Of a DNA stretch of 64,000 nucleotides, positions 23,868-35,565 are shown piece by piece. Below the pieces are notes generated by a model. It was not told the origin of the DNA and made no database searches. It saw only the letters and a list, made by a program, of their open reading frames with translations. Every line of letters starts with the position of its first letter. Within the stretch, counting starts at the first letter, position 1. Origin of the DNA: Phellopilus nigrolimitatus (lineage: Eukaryota > Basidiomycota > Agaricomycetes > Hymenochaetales > Hymenochaetaceae); contig JAJOHG010000043.1 in NCBI GenBank assembly GCA_021029095.1, positions 208,204 through 272,203 of the forward strand, read 5' to 3'. The position numbers and the translations under genes were made by a program.

Positions 23868-26250
23868 GTTCGAGAAATCGCAGATCGCCGGTAGCAAAAG
23901 ATAAGTGATAAAAATGGAGCTTTTCGCCGAGAATCATATGTAATGGGTAAAGCAGTCAGATGGGTGTACGCTCAATGAACTCCTCGAGCAAACGCGAACT
24001 CTATGTGCGCGGCCACCAGCCACAAGCTGAATGGGTCACCTACGTAATTCTCACTCCCACGCCCGTCCGGACCCGATCTCTGCGAAAAATTCAGAAAATC
24101 TGGCAGTTCCTTTGCTTTCAATCAGAGGGGAAATCACAATCCGAGGCTACGCTTGGATCAAGCATTCCCGCTCGTTTAGCAAGCCCTTGCCGAGTCCCGA
24201 TATTTCGGCATGTTCTAAAGTAGTATGCATTAATAATCAAAAGAAGCTCGGTCCCTTGCAGCATAGCACAGCCTAACACAGTGTAACAACCACCATATAC
24301 AGAGGAATTAGCATCATGTCCACACTGACCATGGCGAGTTGCAAAAGAACGGAGGACAAGCAAAGAAAGGTTGAATCCGATGTGTGATAACTGATAAACT
24401 CGATAGATGCCATGCCGAGTCAGCCATTTACTTGGCCGTGCATTAGCCAATAGTTCTCACGTCACTCGCTTACTACATGTATCATTCCACTGAACCTCGG
24501 ATTGGTAGCAAAAGAACTCTATTCTGTTTTTGACGAGGCGTGTTCAGGGGTCAATTTGGAGGTAAGCAAGCAATTGGATTGCGGAGATACTGAAAGTGAA
24601 AGTCCGAATCATATACGTACTTCCAGAGGAAGGTCGTACGCCCGCACAGACTGAAGAAGGACCTGACGAAGTCCGACAAGGGGATTTCATGCGCACAAGA
24701 ACGCACTGCAGTCGTAACAGTCTTCGGCGCGAGCGCGACTAATTATCTTTATTCTCACCGGTCTTGACGTAGTTGTCCTTGTTGTCGAGTTTTGATCGAG
24801 GTAAGACTCCTCTTTGTTCCCGTGACGATGAGCGCTTCCGGCACTTTTTCAGCTCTTCCGATATCACTGGGAACACGCCACGAAACCACTAATCGCTACG
24901 CTCTGACCATACACTTGGAACGCTGGCTACAAGCTAGACAAACTGTACGTTGCGTAAGGCCGACAATCAAGGCCGACAATCATGGCGAAGACTTACCTCG
25001 ATTTTCCGCCGATACGCCTCATGCTACCGATCTGAACAATCTCTTTCATGTGCTAGGTGTGGTCAAGGAGATAATTCCCTACTTGAGACTCAAGCGCCAA
25101 GCTCTTTTTTCTTCCCTTCTTGGCCATTTGCTGTACCCGATGTCGACAACAAAGCCGTAACAAAACTTAGGAACGGACGAAATATGATGGTTTGCGTACG
25201 TGTCCTTGCTAAGCGGAGTACTTGCTTGCTTTCCCACAATCTGTCGTAGAAAACGCTGAGAGATATTGGATCTTCTAGTATTTTCCGCGCAAAGAATGCT
25301 CCCGAAATTGAGTAGCGCGGAACCCTGCTCACGTCTAACTTTGTCGAGAACTTGTCCGATCATGGCTTAGACTGAGTTTACTGTCTTCTGAGTCCTTCAG
25401 GTTGCCGCGTTTTGCCACGATGTTCGCGCGCGACTTTCTCGTGCACGGGACGGGATCCTCTAGGGCTGATTTCGGACTATTTGCCTACTCCGAGCTAATG
25501 CATTGTACCCATTGCTTTCATTCCGCCTGCTTGTTCTTTTCCGCCCAGCAAATCGTATGCGCGAATTTACATAATTGAAACCACTTCACCGTTCACATCA
25601 TAGCACACTTCATGCGCGCGCAGCTGGACTTGACCTCGTAGCTTGTAGTTTCCGAGGGGATTTTCGCGTAACGCGACGACAAGGGGCGCTAGGTACGCAA
25701 GTCGTCATTGTGATCCCATAAACCGTTGTGAAGGCGATACATATATGTTTATGCTTACATCTGAAGGTTCAAAAAATAGTCTTTGTTTCTCGACCCCAAA
25801 TCGAGATCGTTGAGAATATATTGAGGGTTTCTGATGCAAAGTCATTTCCGTTTTCCTCTCGCCTACGCCTCGTGTCCAGACCATGGACATCTATTCCATT
25901 TCTACAACGTAAGGACAACGCGGACAAGCTTCGCGTCTATATGCGTAGAGAAAGTAGAAATACGGTAGCAAGGCAGGCGTGCTCTGTGTTATTTTCTGCC
26001 CCGCCCTCACCCCGCCCGTCGGCTGCCACGAACGACCCGCAGACAGCTGCAAACGCCCTCAAACACCGGTCGCCGCGAAATAGCAAACCAAATTATACGC
26101 GATTGCAAGCGGCGTACGAAGAATTCTCTAACTCAGGGCTAAAGTGGCAGCCGATCACCTTGTTCTTCGACTCTTTCTCGCCGATCCGCCGAGCAAGCGG
26201 ATATATAAACCGCACTGTCGTTTCCAATTTTCGGCGCACGACACTCGTAA
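23868..26250. other. Long spacer with weak open frames
   Basis: An ATG frame at 24828-25160 (+) encodes 110 residues beginning MSASGTFSALPISLGTRHE, which has protein-like composition but no recognised domain. A minus-strand frame at 24118-24450 is similar in quality. Neither can be supported as a gene. The last 60 bases hold the promoter of the ankyrin gene. Confidence 0.35.
26202..26209 (+). promoter_or_regulatory. TATA box of the ankyrin gene
   Basis: TATATAAA lies about 45 bases before the ATG at 26251, in sequence otherwise rich in CpG. This supports the short start MKDDHILHDAAIRG over longer in-frame upstream options. Confidence 0.5.
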
Positions 26251-29200
26251 TGAAGGACGACCATATACTGCATGACGCCGCCATTCGCGGGGACGAGGAG
26301 ACCGTGTGCCGCTTGGTGCTCGACGGTGCGGATGTGAATGCGTCTGACGCTGGAGGCACGTCGGTCATCGGCGCACTCATTCTCGGCGCTGCGAGGTAAG
26401 TCTCGCAACTATCTGACAGTTTTCATGAGTGGCAATGTGTTTTAACGCGTCTTGCTTCTAGCCTCGAGGAAATCGACGCGTCGCGTGCACGCGCCAGTGC
26501 TCGCGGGCGACTCGCAATTCTCTCTTTTCTCTTCGACCGTCGTGCGTTTTCATTATATACGCTCAACGTATCACGATCATGCTTGAAGGGGCTGACGCCG
26601 CTCGGGATGGCGGCGTATCTTAATCGACTGGATTTCGTGTCCGTGCTGCTGGAGAGGGGGAACAATCTGGTCTTAGTAGATGGTGTGGACAGCCACCGTG
26701 CTACCCCGATCATGTGTATGCGCTCCATTCTTTCCTCCACTTTGACGCACTAATTTTCTTTTCTTTTCTGAACTTCAGATGCTGCTCGCGACGGACATGC
26801 CGAAGTTCTTCGGTATCTGGTGCGTGTTTTCTCAAAGCGAGTTTTCCTTGGATTGTTCACTGATCGACGTTCTGTAGATCTATCAAGGGGCGCGTCCGGA
26901 TTCCGTAGACTGCCACCACCGCTCCGTTTTATTTTATGCCGTATCCGAACCGCAATGTCTGTGGACTCTTGAGAAAACCCTTCGCCAGCGACGAGCAGGA
27001 TTGTTATTGGTAAGTCCAAGAGACTATTCGTATCGGTTTATATTTAATCCAATGGTTTTCTTAGTGTCATAAGAAGAAGAAAAAACTGAAGCTCGCTCTG
27101 CAGCACGATGCCAACCATTACAACTCCCTCGTTTTACTGTATCAACAACACACTGTCTACCCTTATCCTTCTGATGATCTCCGTTCTTCTCTAAAAAATC
27201 TTGTACATTCCATCACCCTATCCGACCTTCATACCGTTCATTCGCTACTTTTCCCTTCTACGAACTTTCAAACGACAGTTCCAACAGCTCCGTCAGTCCT
27301 CGTTAACCTACCGGATGAGAAGGGCTGGTCACCCCTTCACTACTGCATCACTGCACCGAAGCCGAGCACGGGAGTCCTCGATGCTCTCTTCCTAGCCGGT
27401 GCGGACCTTACGCTCTACACAGCAGATAATCGCGCCGCGCCGCTGCATGTCCTCGCACGCTTTGGCGGTGCGAGCGAGGGAACGTCCTTCCGGCTGTACA
27501 CGTTCATTGTGCATCTCGTTCGCGACCTTGATGCGCCCCTTGACGCGGTCGACCATTCGGGAAATACGTGCGTCCACATCGCTGCAAGACAGGGGCAATG
27601 CATCGACATCCTGATGGCCTTCTTGGAGTGTGATGTGGACGGCGAAGTCAGGAAGATGCGTAATAACGATGGGTGCGTAATCTGTTGATATGAAGATTTC
27701 ATTCTTCTAAGGTTTTTATGCTGAAATTAGGTTGACGGCGCTCGATGTCGCAAAGTCCGAGTACCGTATGGCTTTCGAGCCGGAGGACATATCTATGCGA
27801 CCCGATTCGGCAGCATCTATGCGTACCATCAAGCCCTCATTTTCTTCTACGTCTCTCACTTCAAGCTACTCATCTACATCATCCGACTCATCTTCCTCCT
27901 TGGATGATGAACTAGAACCCCAAGAGCAATTTCCACCGGTTATATCACGTGAGAAAGAGTCCCTTCGCGGCATTCTGGCCAGCTCAGCGGATGCTAAGCG
28001 GCTTCTGGAAGACTTGGAGCATGTTTCAGAGCAGGTGGAAAGAGCTCAGGATCTGGAAGGAAGCGGCGAGGCGGACGCTCAAATGGCGGAACTCGACGAT
28101 GTTGAAGCCTCCCTGAACAGCTCCTGGCGCAATAGCTCTGAAATTCTTGAGCAATTCCGTCAGCTCATCGATGCAGAGCTCGACGACATGCGTGCCGTAC
28201 GGAATGTGCATATCTCGTTAGAGCACCTCGTCGTGCAGCTCGAGCACCATGTCAGAGCGGACCTGAGGGCGAAGCTCACGGTGGATACTCGTAAGCAGAC
28301 GCTGCCGCTCCGTACTCGTCCGTCACTTGGGAGCTTCGGCTCCCGCACGGGGACACCTACGCTCATCGCGTCAGGCTCGTCTTCACACTCCTCATTTACG
28401 TCGCTCACGGACCAAGCCGCGCTGATGACGCCCACGGGCTCGCCGCGTCTCGGTCCCGGTGACGCCGAGCGCAAATTTTTGACGGACGCCGGCGTATGCG
28501 CGGAGAACGAGCTTGACTTCGCGTGTGCGCTCGCGGAGGGGAGCATGGCGCGCATGCGGCGCGCGTCGCCGCATGGCATGGACTTCGACCCGGACCGCGT
28601 GGCGGACGCGGATGGGTCGCCTCTCGAGGCGGGGGTAAACCTCTTCTCGGTCTCGCCCGGGTTCACGCCGGATATCGGGTTCGGCGAGAGTCTGAAGGAG
28701 GCGCACTGCGGGTCGTGGCTAGACCCGTACATCCGCAAGGCGAACCGCGACACGTTCCAGGCGCACCTCGCGAACCTCCTCGAGATCCAGAAAACACTGT
28801 TCGGCGAAGAGGACGCGGAGCGGGAGCACGCGCCAGACCCGCACTTGAACGTGGAAGAGCACGGGTGCTGGCGGGAGGGGGTGGAGGCGGTGCATGAGGA
28901 TGGTGGCGGTAATTTTTTGGAGATGGTGGAAGGTGATGACCCGGAGACGGGGGGTGCGCGTGCCTCTGGAAATGAGGCGCCTGAACCCGCAACCGACGTC
29001 TTGGATCTGTTCGGCGGATCTACTTCTCTCGAAGCTCATCCTGACGAGCTTGAGACTGCTTATCAAGAGTCTTCAGCGCCTGAAATAGGCCTCGTAGAAC
29101 CTACTACGCCGAGCAGACCTTCAACACTGGATATCCTGGAGAAAGCAAGACGTGAGGTCCTCATGCTCGAGGAGGCCATGGGCATGGTAAGCTGGATTCT

Positions 29201-29744
29201 CAACAGCTTCATATCGATTTATCTTACTGTCTTCTTTCCTTAGGCCGAATGCTCCATCGAAAGTGCCCAGCAGTATGTCAGCCAAGCCGAGCGCCTAACG
29301 AGCAGGATATTCCAGGCGAAGGAACACGCCATTCAGGCCGCGCGACTCTCCGTCGCTTTGCGCGACCTATGCGCGGCCGACGAGCCCGTGTACACGCGCG
29401 CCGCGCGAATCTCGACGTCCGACCTCTGCGCGCGCGCTCCGGCGTCATCGCCGATCGTGGAACGCATGCCCGTTGGCGGGCGTTTCCCCCGGCCTTCTGT
29501 GGATACGCGTGTCGCGCGCCAGGTGGCCATGCGCTCGCCGCTCTCACAGGTGTTCTCGGCGTCGCCGCCGGCCTCGGCAGTGCGCTCGTCGATGGAGACT
29601 GACGACGTGCGCGCGCTGCGCCGATTGCTTGTGCGCAAGATACCTGGACGCCTGGACGGCGCGGTCGACAAAGTCGACAAGGTCGGCGCGTGGGTGGGCG
29701 TCATCCAGGCTGTCGTTCGCAACGTCCAGCAAACTCGACTATAA
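26251..29744 (+). CDS. Ankyrin-repeat protein with C-terminal coiled-coil region
   Basis: Probably a cytosolic scaffold; no enzymatic domain seen. The N-terminus is ankyrin repeats: LHDAAIRGDEETVCRLVLDG, then LTPLGMAAYLNRLDFVSVLL, AARDGHAEVLRYL, and further on GWSPLHYCITAPKPS and NTCVHIAARQGQ. After an intron near 27675-27730 follows a long exon with a Ser-rich linker (SSTSSDSSSSLDDE) and a helical stretch (LLEDLEHVSEQVERAQDLE). Further charged sequence leads to the helix ILEKARREVLMLEEAMGMA. The last exon ends VVRNVQQTRL then TAA at 29744. GC content rises sharply in the 28.3-29.7 kb part. All exons could be joined without lesion. I do not recognise a named orthologue. Confidence 0.82.
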
Positions 29745-30262
29745 ACTGTTATTTTATCTTCGTTATCAAAGCCAAACTTCGTGCACAGGCTTACAACCTT
29801 TGGGGGCATTTTTTCGGGTAGAAAAGAACGGACTCATATGTACAATTATGTCCTGCATTTGTTGCATTCTGCTATTCTCTTTCGTTCTTTCGTTGTTTGC
29901 GTCCTCCCCTTTTATTTCATATGCTTTTCTATTTCTACGTGTAGACGCCTTATAAAGTATTGTAAGTCATATTGACAATGTCAAGCAGAGTAGAAGTACC
30001 ATGATGTATTATTGTTGCATATAAATTCAAGTGACTTTTTAAACTTTACTCGAGATTGCTTGTGATTTGCTCAAGTGCTTCATTTTTGCCGATCATTCCC
30101 TGCTTCATGAACGTTAGTTTATCACATGCAATTGTCGCGCCGTGTTTGAGTCCGTGATATAGGCAGCCCAATCAGAGTCAGCTTATAACTTGTCCTCGAC
30201 GGCACCTACTATCATCATCACAACTACTACTACCATCGTCTCCTGTATACTCGTCGTCGCCC
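29745..30262. other. Spacer upstream of the acyl-CoA dehydrogenase
   Basis: 3' flank of the ankyrin gene and promoter of the next gene. An ATC/ACT microsatellite-like stretch occurs at about 30209-30240 in the probable 5' UTR. Confidence 0.4.
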
Positions 30263-32736
30263 ATGGCATCCCAACAACTCAAGACGTTCACCCGCGAAGA
30301 GGTCGAGAAGGTGCGTTCGCGCGATGGTCGTACCGCGTCGAGATACGAACTGACGCGATGATGGAATGCTGGACAGCACAACAAGCCGGACGATCTGGTA
30401 CGTCGTCGGGATGACTCGCGTGCCAGGTTGCAGAACTGATGAGTGCGTCACGTCGTGCGTCTGCAGTGGGTCATCATCGACTCCAAGGTCTTCAACCTCA
30501 CGCGCTTCAAGGACCTGCATCCGGGCGGCGTCTCCGTACTGCTCGACGAGGAGATAGGTATGTGTCGCCGCTTCTTTTTATCCGTCCGACTCTAACGCCT
30601 CGTGCCAGCTGGCCAGGACGCGACGGAGGCCTTTTTCAGCCTGCATCGCCATGAGGTACTCTTGCGGCCGCAATACAAGCGCCTCCAGCTCGGCGTGGTC
30701 GAGGGAGAGGAAGAGCAGATCAAAGCTAGCCAATTGGGCGCGATCAGCAAGGTCCCATATGCCGAACCGACGTGGCTGAACGAGAGCTTCCACAGCCCAT
30801 ATTACAAGAAGGTACAAACGCTATTTCAATGGTTTGGTGACGATGAGCTCATTAAATCCGAAATGTATCGCGACTCAGAGCCATCGCGAACTCCAGAAAG
30901 TCATGCGCGTTCTGGTGGACGAGATCATCTATCCTGACGCGCAGGTAAGGTCATGCAAGTTATTTGCGTTTACGAAACAGACATAGTTATTTTTTCCCCT
31001 ATGATAACAGAGCCGCGAAGCAGATGGAAAGCGTCCAGACCAGTCTGTGCTCGATAAGATGGCGTGCGTTATCTTTTTTTCCTTATCTATGTGAACTTCT
31101 CACATCTTCTGTTAGTACGGAGGAGCTGCATGCCATGCGTCTTGGTCCCGGGAAACATTTGAAAGGACGCAAACTTTTCAATGGCGTTGTCACGCCGGAA
31201 GAGGCAAGCTTTCGCTTTTTTTCTGGATGCTATGGTTTTCTTACTCGTCGCGTTTGTAGTTTGACTATTTCCACGAGGTAAATCAAATAAGTTATGATCA
31301 GTTAGAACGACCGATGATATCTACTTTCTTTTTCTTAGCTCGTCATCACGCAAGAAATCGTCCGTGTCGGTCAGCGTGGCTACGGTGATGGTGAGACACA
31401 TTTCTCCCAATTATGTTAGAGAACGAAGTTTTATGGTTGTTCCTCAAGGTTTACTTGGTGGCATGGTCATCGGGCTTCCTCCCGTTCTCAACTTCGGCTC
31501 GCCCGAACTCAAAGCGAAGGTTGTCCCAGACGTGCTCGCGGCCAAGAAGTTCATATGTCTCGCTATTTCGGAAGCGCACGCAGGAAGCGACGTGTTTGGC
31601 CTGCACACCACGGCGACGAAGACGGAGGACGGAAAGCACTGGATCGTAAACGGGAACAAGAAGTGGATAACAAACGGGATGCAAGTCTATTTCTGTTTGA
31701 ATTGATTACAAGGGTTTGTTCTAAAGATCATTTGCTCAGGTTTGCAGACTAGTGAGTCAGTCTGGGGCATCTAAACTGACGTATACTCACTCTTGAGAAA
31801 GTTTTACGACAGGGTGTAAAACTGAAGTGAGCACGCACGTCGTTTTGTCCTAAAAAGTATTCTGGCACTGAAATTTGTTTCAGGATGGTTTCACCGTCCT
31901 GCTTATTGAACGTGGCGAAGGCGTCGAAACAAAACCGATCAAGACGAGCTACTCGCCCACCGCGGGTACAGCGTACATAACTTTCGACAACGTCAAAGTA
32001 CCCGTCGAGAACACGCTCGGTGAAGAGGGTGCGGGCATCTATGTCATGCTCAGTAACTTTAACCATGAGCGTTGGGTGATGTGCTGCAGCTCTGCACGCA
32101 GCCAGCGGCTCGTCGCTGAAGAGTGCCTAAAGTGCGTTGGCTCTCAATTCTTGTCTCATAGAATTTATGTGCTAAAGTGATGGCGACATAGATGGGCGAC
32201 ACAACGCAAGGTGTTTGGCAAGCCGCTCATCAGTCAAGCGGTCATCCGAGCAAAGCTTGCTGGAATGATTTCCAGAGCAGAGAGCGCACAGACATGGCTC
32301 GAGAATGTCACATACCAGATGTGTAATATGGCTTACAAGGAGCAGGCGCAGAAGCTCGCCGGGTGAGCCAACCTCCCATATCTATCTCAAACGCGCTCTT
32401 CCGCTAATAACGGGCAATCGTCACCAAACCTGTGAAGCCAAATCGCATTTTTAAAGATGTACTGCACGCGCTCGGCGCAGGAGACGGCGCAGGATGCGGT
32501 GCAGATTTTCGGCGGGCGCGGGATCACGCAGGGTGGCATGGGCAAGTTCATTGAGCACGTACGTCTTCTACACCTTTCCCCTTTCCCCTTTCCCCTTGAT
32601 TGTTCGCTGACTCACTGTTGGATAGTATCACCGCACGGTAACGTTCGACTCGCTGCTTGGGGGCGCGGAGGACGTACTGGGCGATCTCGGTGTGCGCCAG
32701 GCGGTGCGCCAGATGCCTAAGGACGCGAAGCTATGA
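30263..32736 (+). CDS. Cytochrome b5-acyl-CoA dehydrogenase fusion, peroxisomal
   Basis: Would oxidise acyl-CoA to 2-enoyl-CoA, the first beta-oxidation step. The ATG at 30263 opens a cytochrome b5 domain: FTREEVEKHNKPDDLW, the heme motif FKDLHPGG, and the second heme histidine in FFSLHRHEV. The acyl-CoA dehydrogenase part follows: LVITQEIVRVGQRGYGDG, the signature AISEAHAGSD, WIVNGNKKWITNG, NHERW, and near the end QIFGGRGITQGGMGKFIEHY. It stops PKDAKL-TGA; Ala-Lys-Leu is a peroxisomal targeting signal shared with FOX2 in this window. Two of its introns use GC donors (31204-31259, 31681-31739). No lesion seen. The fused heme domain suggests electron transfer to a partner other than mitochondrial ETF; that is inference. 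Confidence 0.92.
31204..31259 (+). other. GC-AG intron 1 in the acyl-CoA dehydrogenase
   Basis: The exon ends ...VVTPEE at GAG, then donor GCAAGC; the acceptor is TTTGTAG before TTTGACTATTTC (FDYF). Phase 0, 56 nt. Confidence 0.75.
31681..31739 (+). other. GC-AG intron 2 in the acyl-CoA dehydrogenase
   Basis: The exon ends ...WITNG plus AT, then donor GCAAGT; the acceptor is GCTCAG before GTTTGCAGAC. The join rebuilds the Met of ITNGMFADYF. 59 nt. Confidence 0.75.
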
Positions 32737-33599
32737 TCGACGCGTCCTCACTGCGTCGGCGGCAATGGCACTTGGAAGGCGACGGAAGACGATTGATGTC
32801 ATGTATTTTTATACTTGGGGCTCGTCAGACTTGTGTTTGGATTAGACAATACCTTAGTGTGTCTAACTTTTATTTCAACAACATCATACATTCAACAGGG
32901 CGGTGACTACTTTGACACGTCGGTTTTATGCTGGTCCAGATATCGCCCTACAGCTGTTTCAGCCGCAGTAAGGGACAAGGATGCTAGCCAGTTACAAAAC
33001 TTTTCTTTTGTCTGAGCCTAGAGCGGCAGAGAAATGTATCATTTGTACGGTCTATACAGTCTTCTCTGCTTGTACATGTACACATCTATTAAGGATCATC
33101 AAAGGCATACAGAATTTATGAGAGCACATGAAATATAGCAAAGCATTTTGATATCGCAGCTGTAACTACGCACATCATCCGCGCAGCATCAACAGCCGCC
33201 TCAATTCATTCCACATGAACACCATGCGGATTTTCCGCGCCGGCCCGTCGCCTGGTGCGTACTGTTTTATTTTCACTCGTAATGGGTCGTAAATTGTCGT
33301 GATGTCATTATTGGGGTTTGAGGGAGAGGAGATACAGGTCCTCTTGGCTGTCGGGCGGCACCCGAGTTGCAAGTTTGTACACCGCTGACTGCTGATCTTG
33401 GCACAGCACTTCTGCGGGGGCGTGGTATTATGGTCTGATATCCCAGGTCCGGCTTCGAGTTGTGGGTGCTTTTCTGGAGTCGCCAGCGGAATGTGCGCTG
33501 CTGGCACAGGATAACCGCAACATTTCAATTTTCTGGGAGCAGAGATCACGTCCTTCACCGACAGCGCAAGACAGGAGAAGAGGCGAACATCCGACCAGA

Positions 33600-33713
33600 T
33601 GAGGAGAGGAGAGAGGAGAGGAGAAGACAAGAGAAGAGAAAGAAGAGAAGAAGAGATGGGAGAGAGGGGGGAGAGGGAGAGAGGGGGAGGGGAGGGGGAG
33701 GGGGAGGGGGGCA
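33600..33713. repeat. GA/G-rich purine tract with G-quadruplex potential
   Basis: About 110 bases with almost only A and G on the plus strand, shifting from GAGGAGA-type to long G runs. At about 33684-33711 there are five or more runs of at least four G separated by single A, a strong G-quadruplex and H-DNA motif. Confidence 0.85.
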
Positions 33714-33821
33714 GAGCACGCCCGCTACTGCCCCACTTCTTTTCTCTCTCAGCCTTCCCCCTTATATAGTCGCACCTCGAATGCAGTCCGATGGTCGGAC
33801 GAATGATGTGCCACGAGCTTT

Positions 33822-33920
33822 GCTCCCGCGTCCATATTGCTCACATTTTGCTCTGCTCCCGCGTCCATGTTGCTCGTACTTTGCGTTGCTCGCACTCTGC
33901 TTTGCTCGCACTTTGCTTTA
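33822..33920. repeat. Degenerate tandem repeat
   Basis: Two copies of a roughly 33-bp unit beginning GCTCCCGCGTCCAT (33822 and 33855), then shorter TTGCTCGCACT-type subunits. Function unknown. Confidence 0.65.
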
Positions 33921-34235
33921 CGACCGATTCGCCACACGCTTTGCTCTTTGCATCCGCATTCGGGCATGATCTGAAGGGGATCACTCTGGAGACGGTGGCG
34001 AGCAAAGGGACACTTTGACTTTGTCAGATCCTTGATGACCCGCATAACGACACAAAGCAGTTATTTATGCAGTAGACGCACGAATGCAATAATGAACATG
34101 TTTGATTTCCTCTATGATTAAGATTCAATATTAGTCCGTTTGGTCAGCATGGTCCGAGAGCAGAGTAAATACTAAAAATCCAAAAGTTAACAGAAAGCGC
34201 AGAGACGCGTATGAGGTGTTGTTGAGATGGAGTAT

Positions 34236-35266
34236 TCAAAAGATAGAGTTGATGATCCCAGACCCGACGGCAGCACCTGCAAACCATCGTAATGAGAATA
34301 CTAGTGCGTCAATAGAAATATGAGTTACGTACCAGCGCCAAATCCGAGACCTCCCGCGGCCGAGCTCGCCATCTACTAATGTATCAGCATCATCAGATAT
34401 GTGATAAGAACGAAGGATGCTGACTGTGTTTCCGAGACCGCCGAACTTGCTCTCCTTCTTCGGCTCCTGTTGCACCTGGACCTGCATAGGTGGTGGGGCT
34501 GCTGCGTATACGGGCTGAGGCTGCTTCTCCACCATTGCGTACCCATTATACGGCTGCGGCGGGCCTAGAGGTGGTGCATGGTTCCAAGCCGGTGCTGGTG
34601 GGCCACCATACGCACCTGGCGAGGGGAAAGGCGAGTGAGAGGGAGGCGGCGGCGAGGTGTAGTGTGGAGCGGGCGAGAAGCTTGACCGGCCCATTGGCGC
34701 TGGAACAGGGATGGGCGAGCGGCCTGGGGAGGGTGGCACGCGCGAGTCGATCTTCTCGACGTAGTTAGACGGGAAAAGGCCTTGCCGGCCATTGAACTTC
34801 CCGGTCCACCAGTCGGGATTTGTCTCTGAGATGAGTTCTATGATGTCACCCGCGCGGAACGAAAGGTCGTTTGGATCCTGAAAGATAATGTATGAAGTCA
34901 AAAAAGCTTCAATAAATTCATCGAGGTGCTCACTGAGCCATTCTCGTTGTAGTCCCATAGTGCCTTCGCTCGCTGGGTGCGCAAAGGTGATGGCGGCGGA
35001 ACGACGCGCCTCGTCGGCAACACCGCCTTGGGCGGCGAGTGTGAGCGCTCAGGTGTGCCAGCATTATCGTAGTCGTATAATGTGAGTTGTCCGATAGGTA
35101 GCTCGGGGCTCGAGCTTGATTCGGAGTCGATTGAAGCGAGTCTAGAGAGGATCCCCGCGACGTCAGAGGCCAAAAGATGATTCTGCGAGACCAGGAGGTC
35201 GAGATTTGACTTGGTCTGTGATACTATGTGCGCAAGTAGAGCTGAGGACTGTGGATTGGTGTGCAT
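34236..35266 (-). CDS. SH3-domain protein, LSB1/PIN3-like
   Basis: Likely an actin-cytoskeleton or endocytosis adaptor that binds proline-rich partners such as WASP/Las17. The N-terminal part (MHTNPQSSALLAHIVSQTKS) is the helical segment seen in this family. Then comes a Ser/Pro-rich linker and an SH3 domain: RAKALWDYNENG, split by an intron, then DPNDLSFRAGDIIELI, NPDWWTGKFNGRQGLFPSNY. A Pro/Gly/Tyr-rich tail follows. The last exons give SSAAGGLGFGAGAAVGSGI then INSIF and TGA at 34236, the glycine-rich hydrophobic end typical of Lsb1-type proteins. The start at 35266 matches the family better than the in-frame ATG at 35320. It reads away from the NUP107 relic. Confidence 0.87.
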
Positions 35267-35565
35267 AGCGGTGATGGAGGTGGAGGTCGAGAATGCGCAG
35301 CAGGCGTGTCGCTTGACCATGATTTACGTGACATTCGACCAAACCGTGACTAATACTCAAAATACCCAACTCTTGACTTCGGTTAGTGGGCCATTGCTAC
35401 GCATGGCATGTTACGATTCCTGCTTTTTTTTTTTGTTCCATTTGCTTTAGTATATATACATATAAGAGCGAGAGAGGTATAAGTGAGACTCAGAGAGTGG
35501 TCACAACCCACGCGTGCCACGTCTGAACGCAAACGCTGACACCGACACCGACACCGACCACCAAC
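35267..35565. promoter_or_regulatory. Divergent promoter region with TATA-like sequence
   Basis: T-rich tract followed by TATATATACATATAA at about 35451-35465, roughly 100 bases before the ATG of the NUP107 relic. Three tandem ACACCG units lie just before that ATG. It may be the relic's ancestral promoter and may serve the SH3 gene on the other strand. Confidence 0.4.

Larger units (their letters stand above)
32737..34235. other. Repeat-bearing spacer
   Basis: No gene. It contains a purine tract (33600-33713) and a degenerate tandem repeat (33822-33920), listed separately. Frames through these repeats are artefacts of low complexity. Confidence 0.5.

Noticed and set aside
24828..25160. 110-residue ORF as a gene
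   Set aside because: No recognised motif, no clear splice partners, and length compatible with chance.
28160..29066. Long minus-strand and alternative-frame ORFs over the ankyrin gene
   Set aside because: High GC content keeps antisense frames open; composition is Arg/Pro/Ala-rich without domains.
30184..30520. Open frames on both strands across the start of the acyl-CoA dehydrogenase
   Set aside because: They are shadows of the b5 exons; only the plus-strand spliced frame gives the heme motifs.
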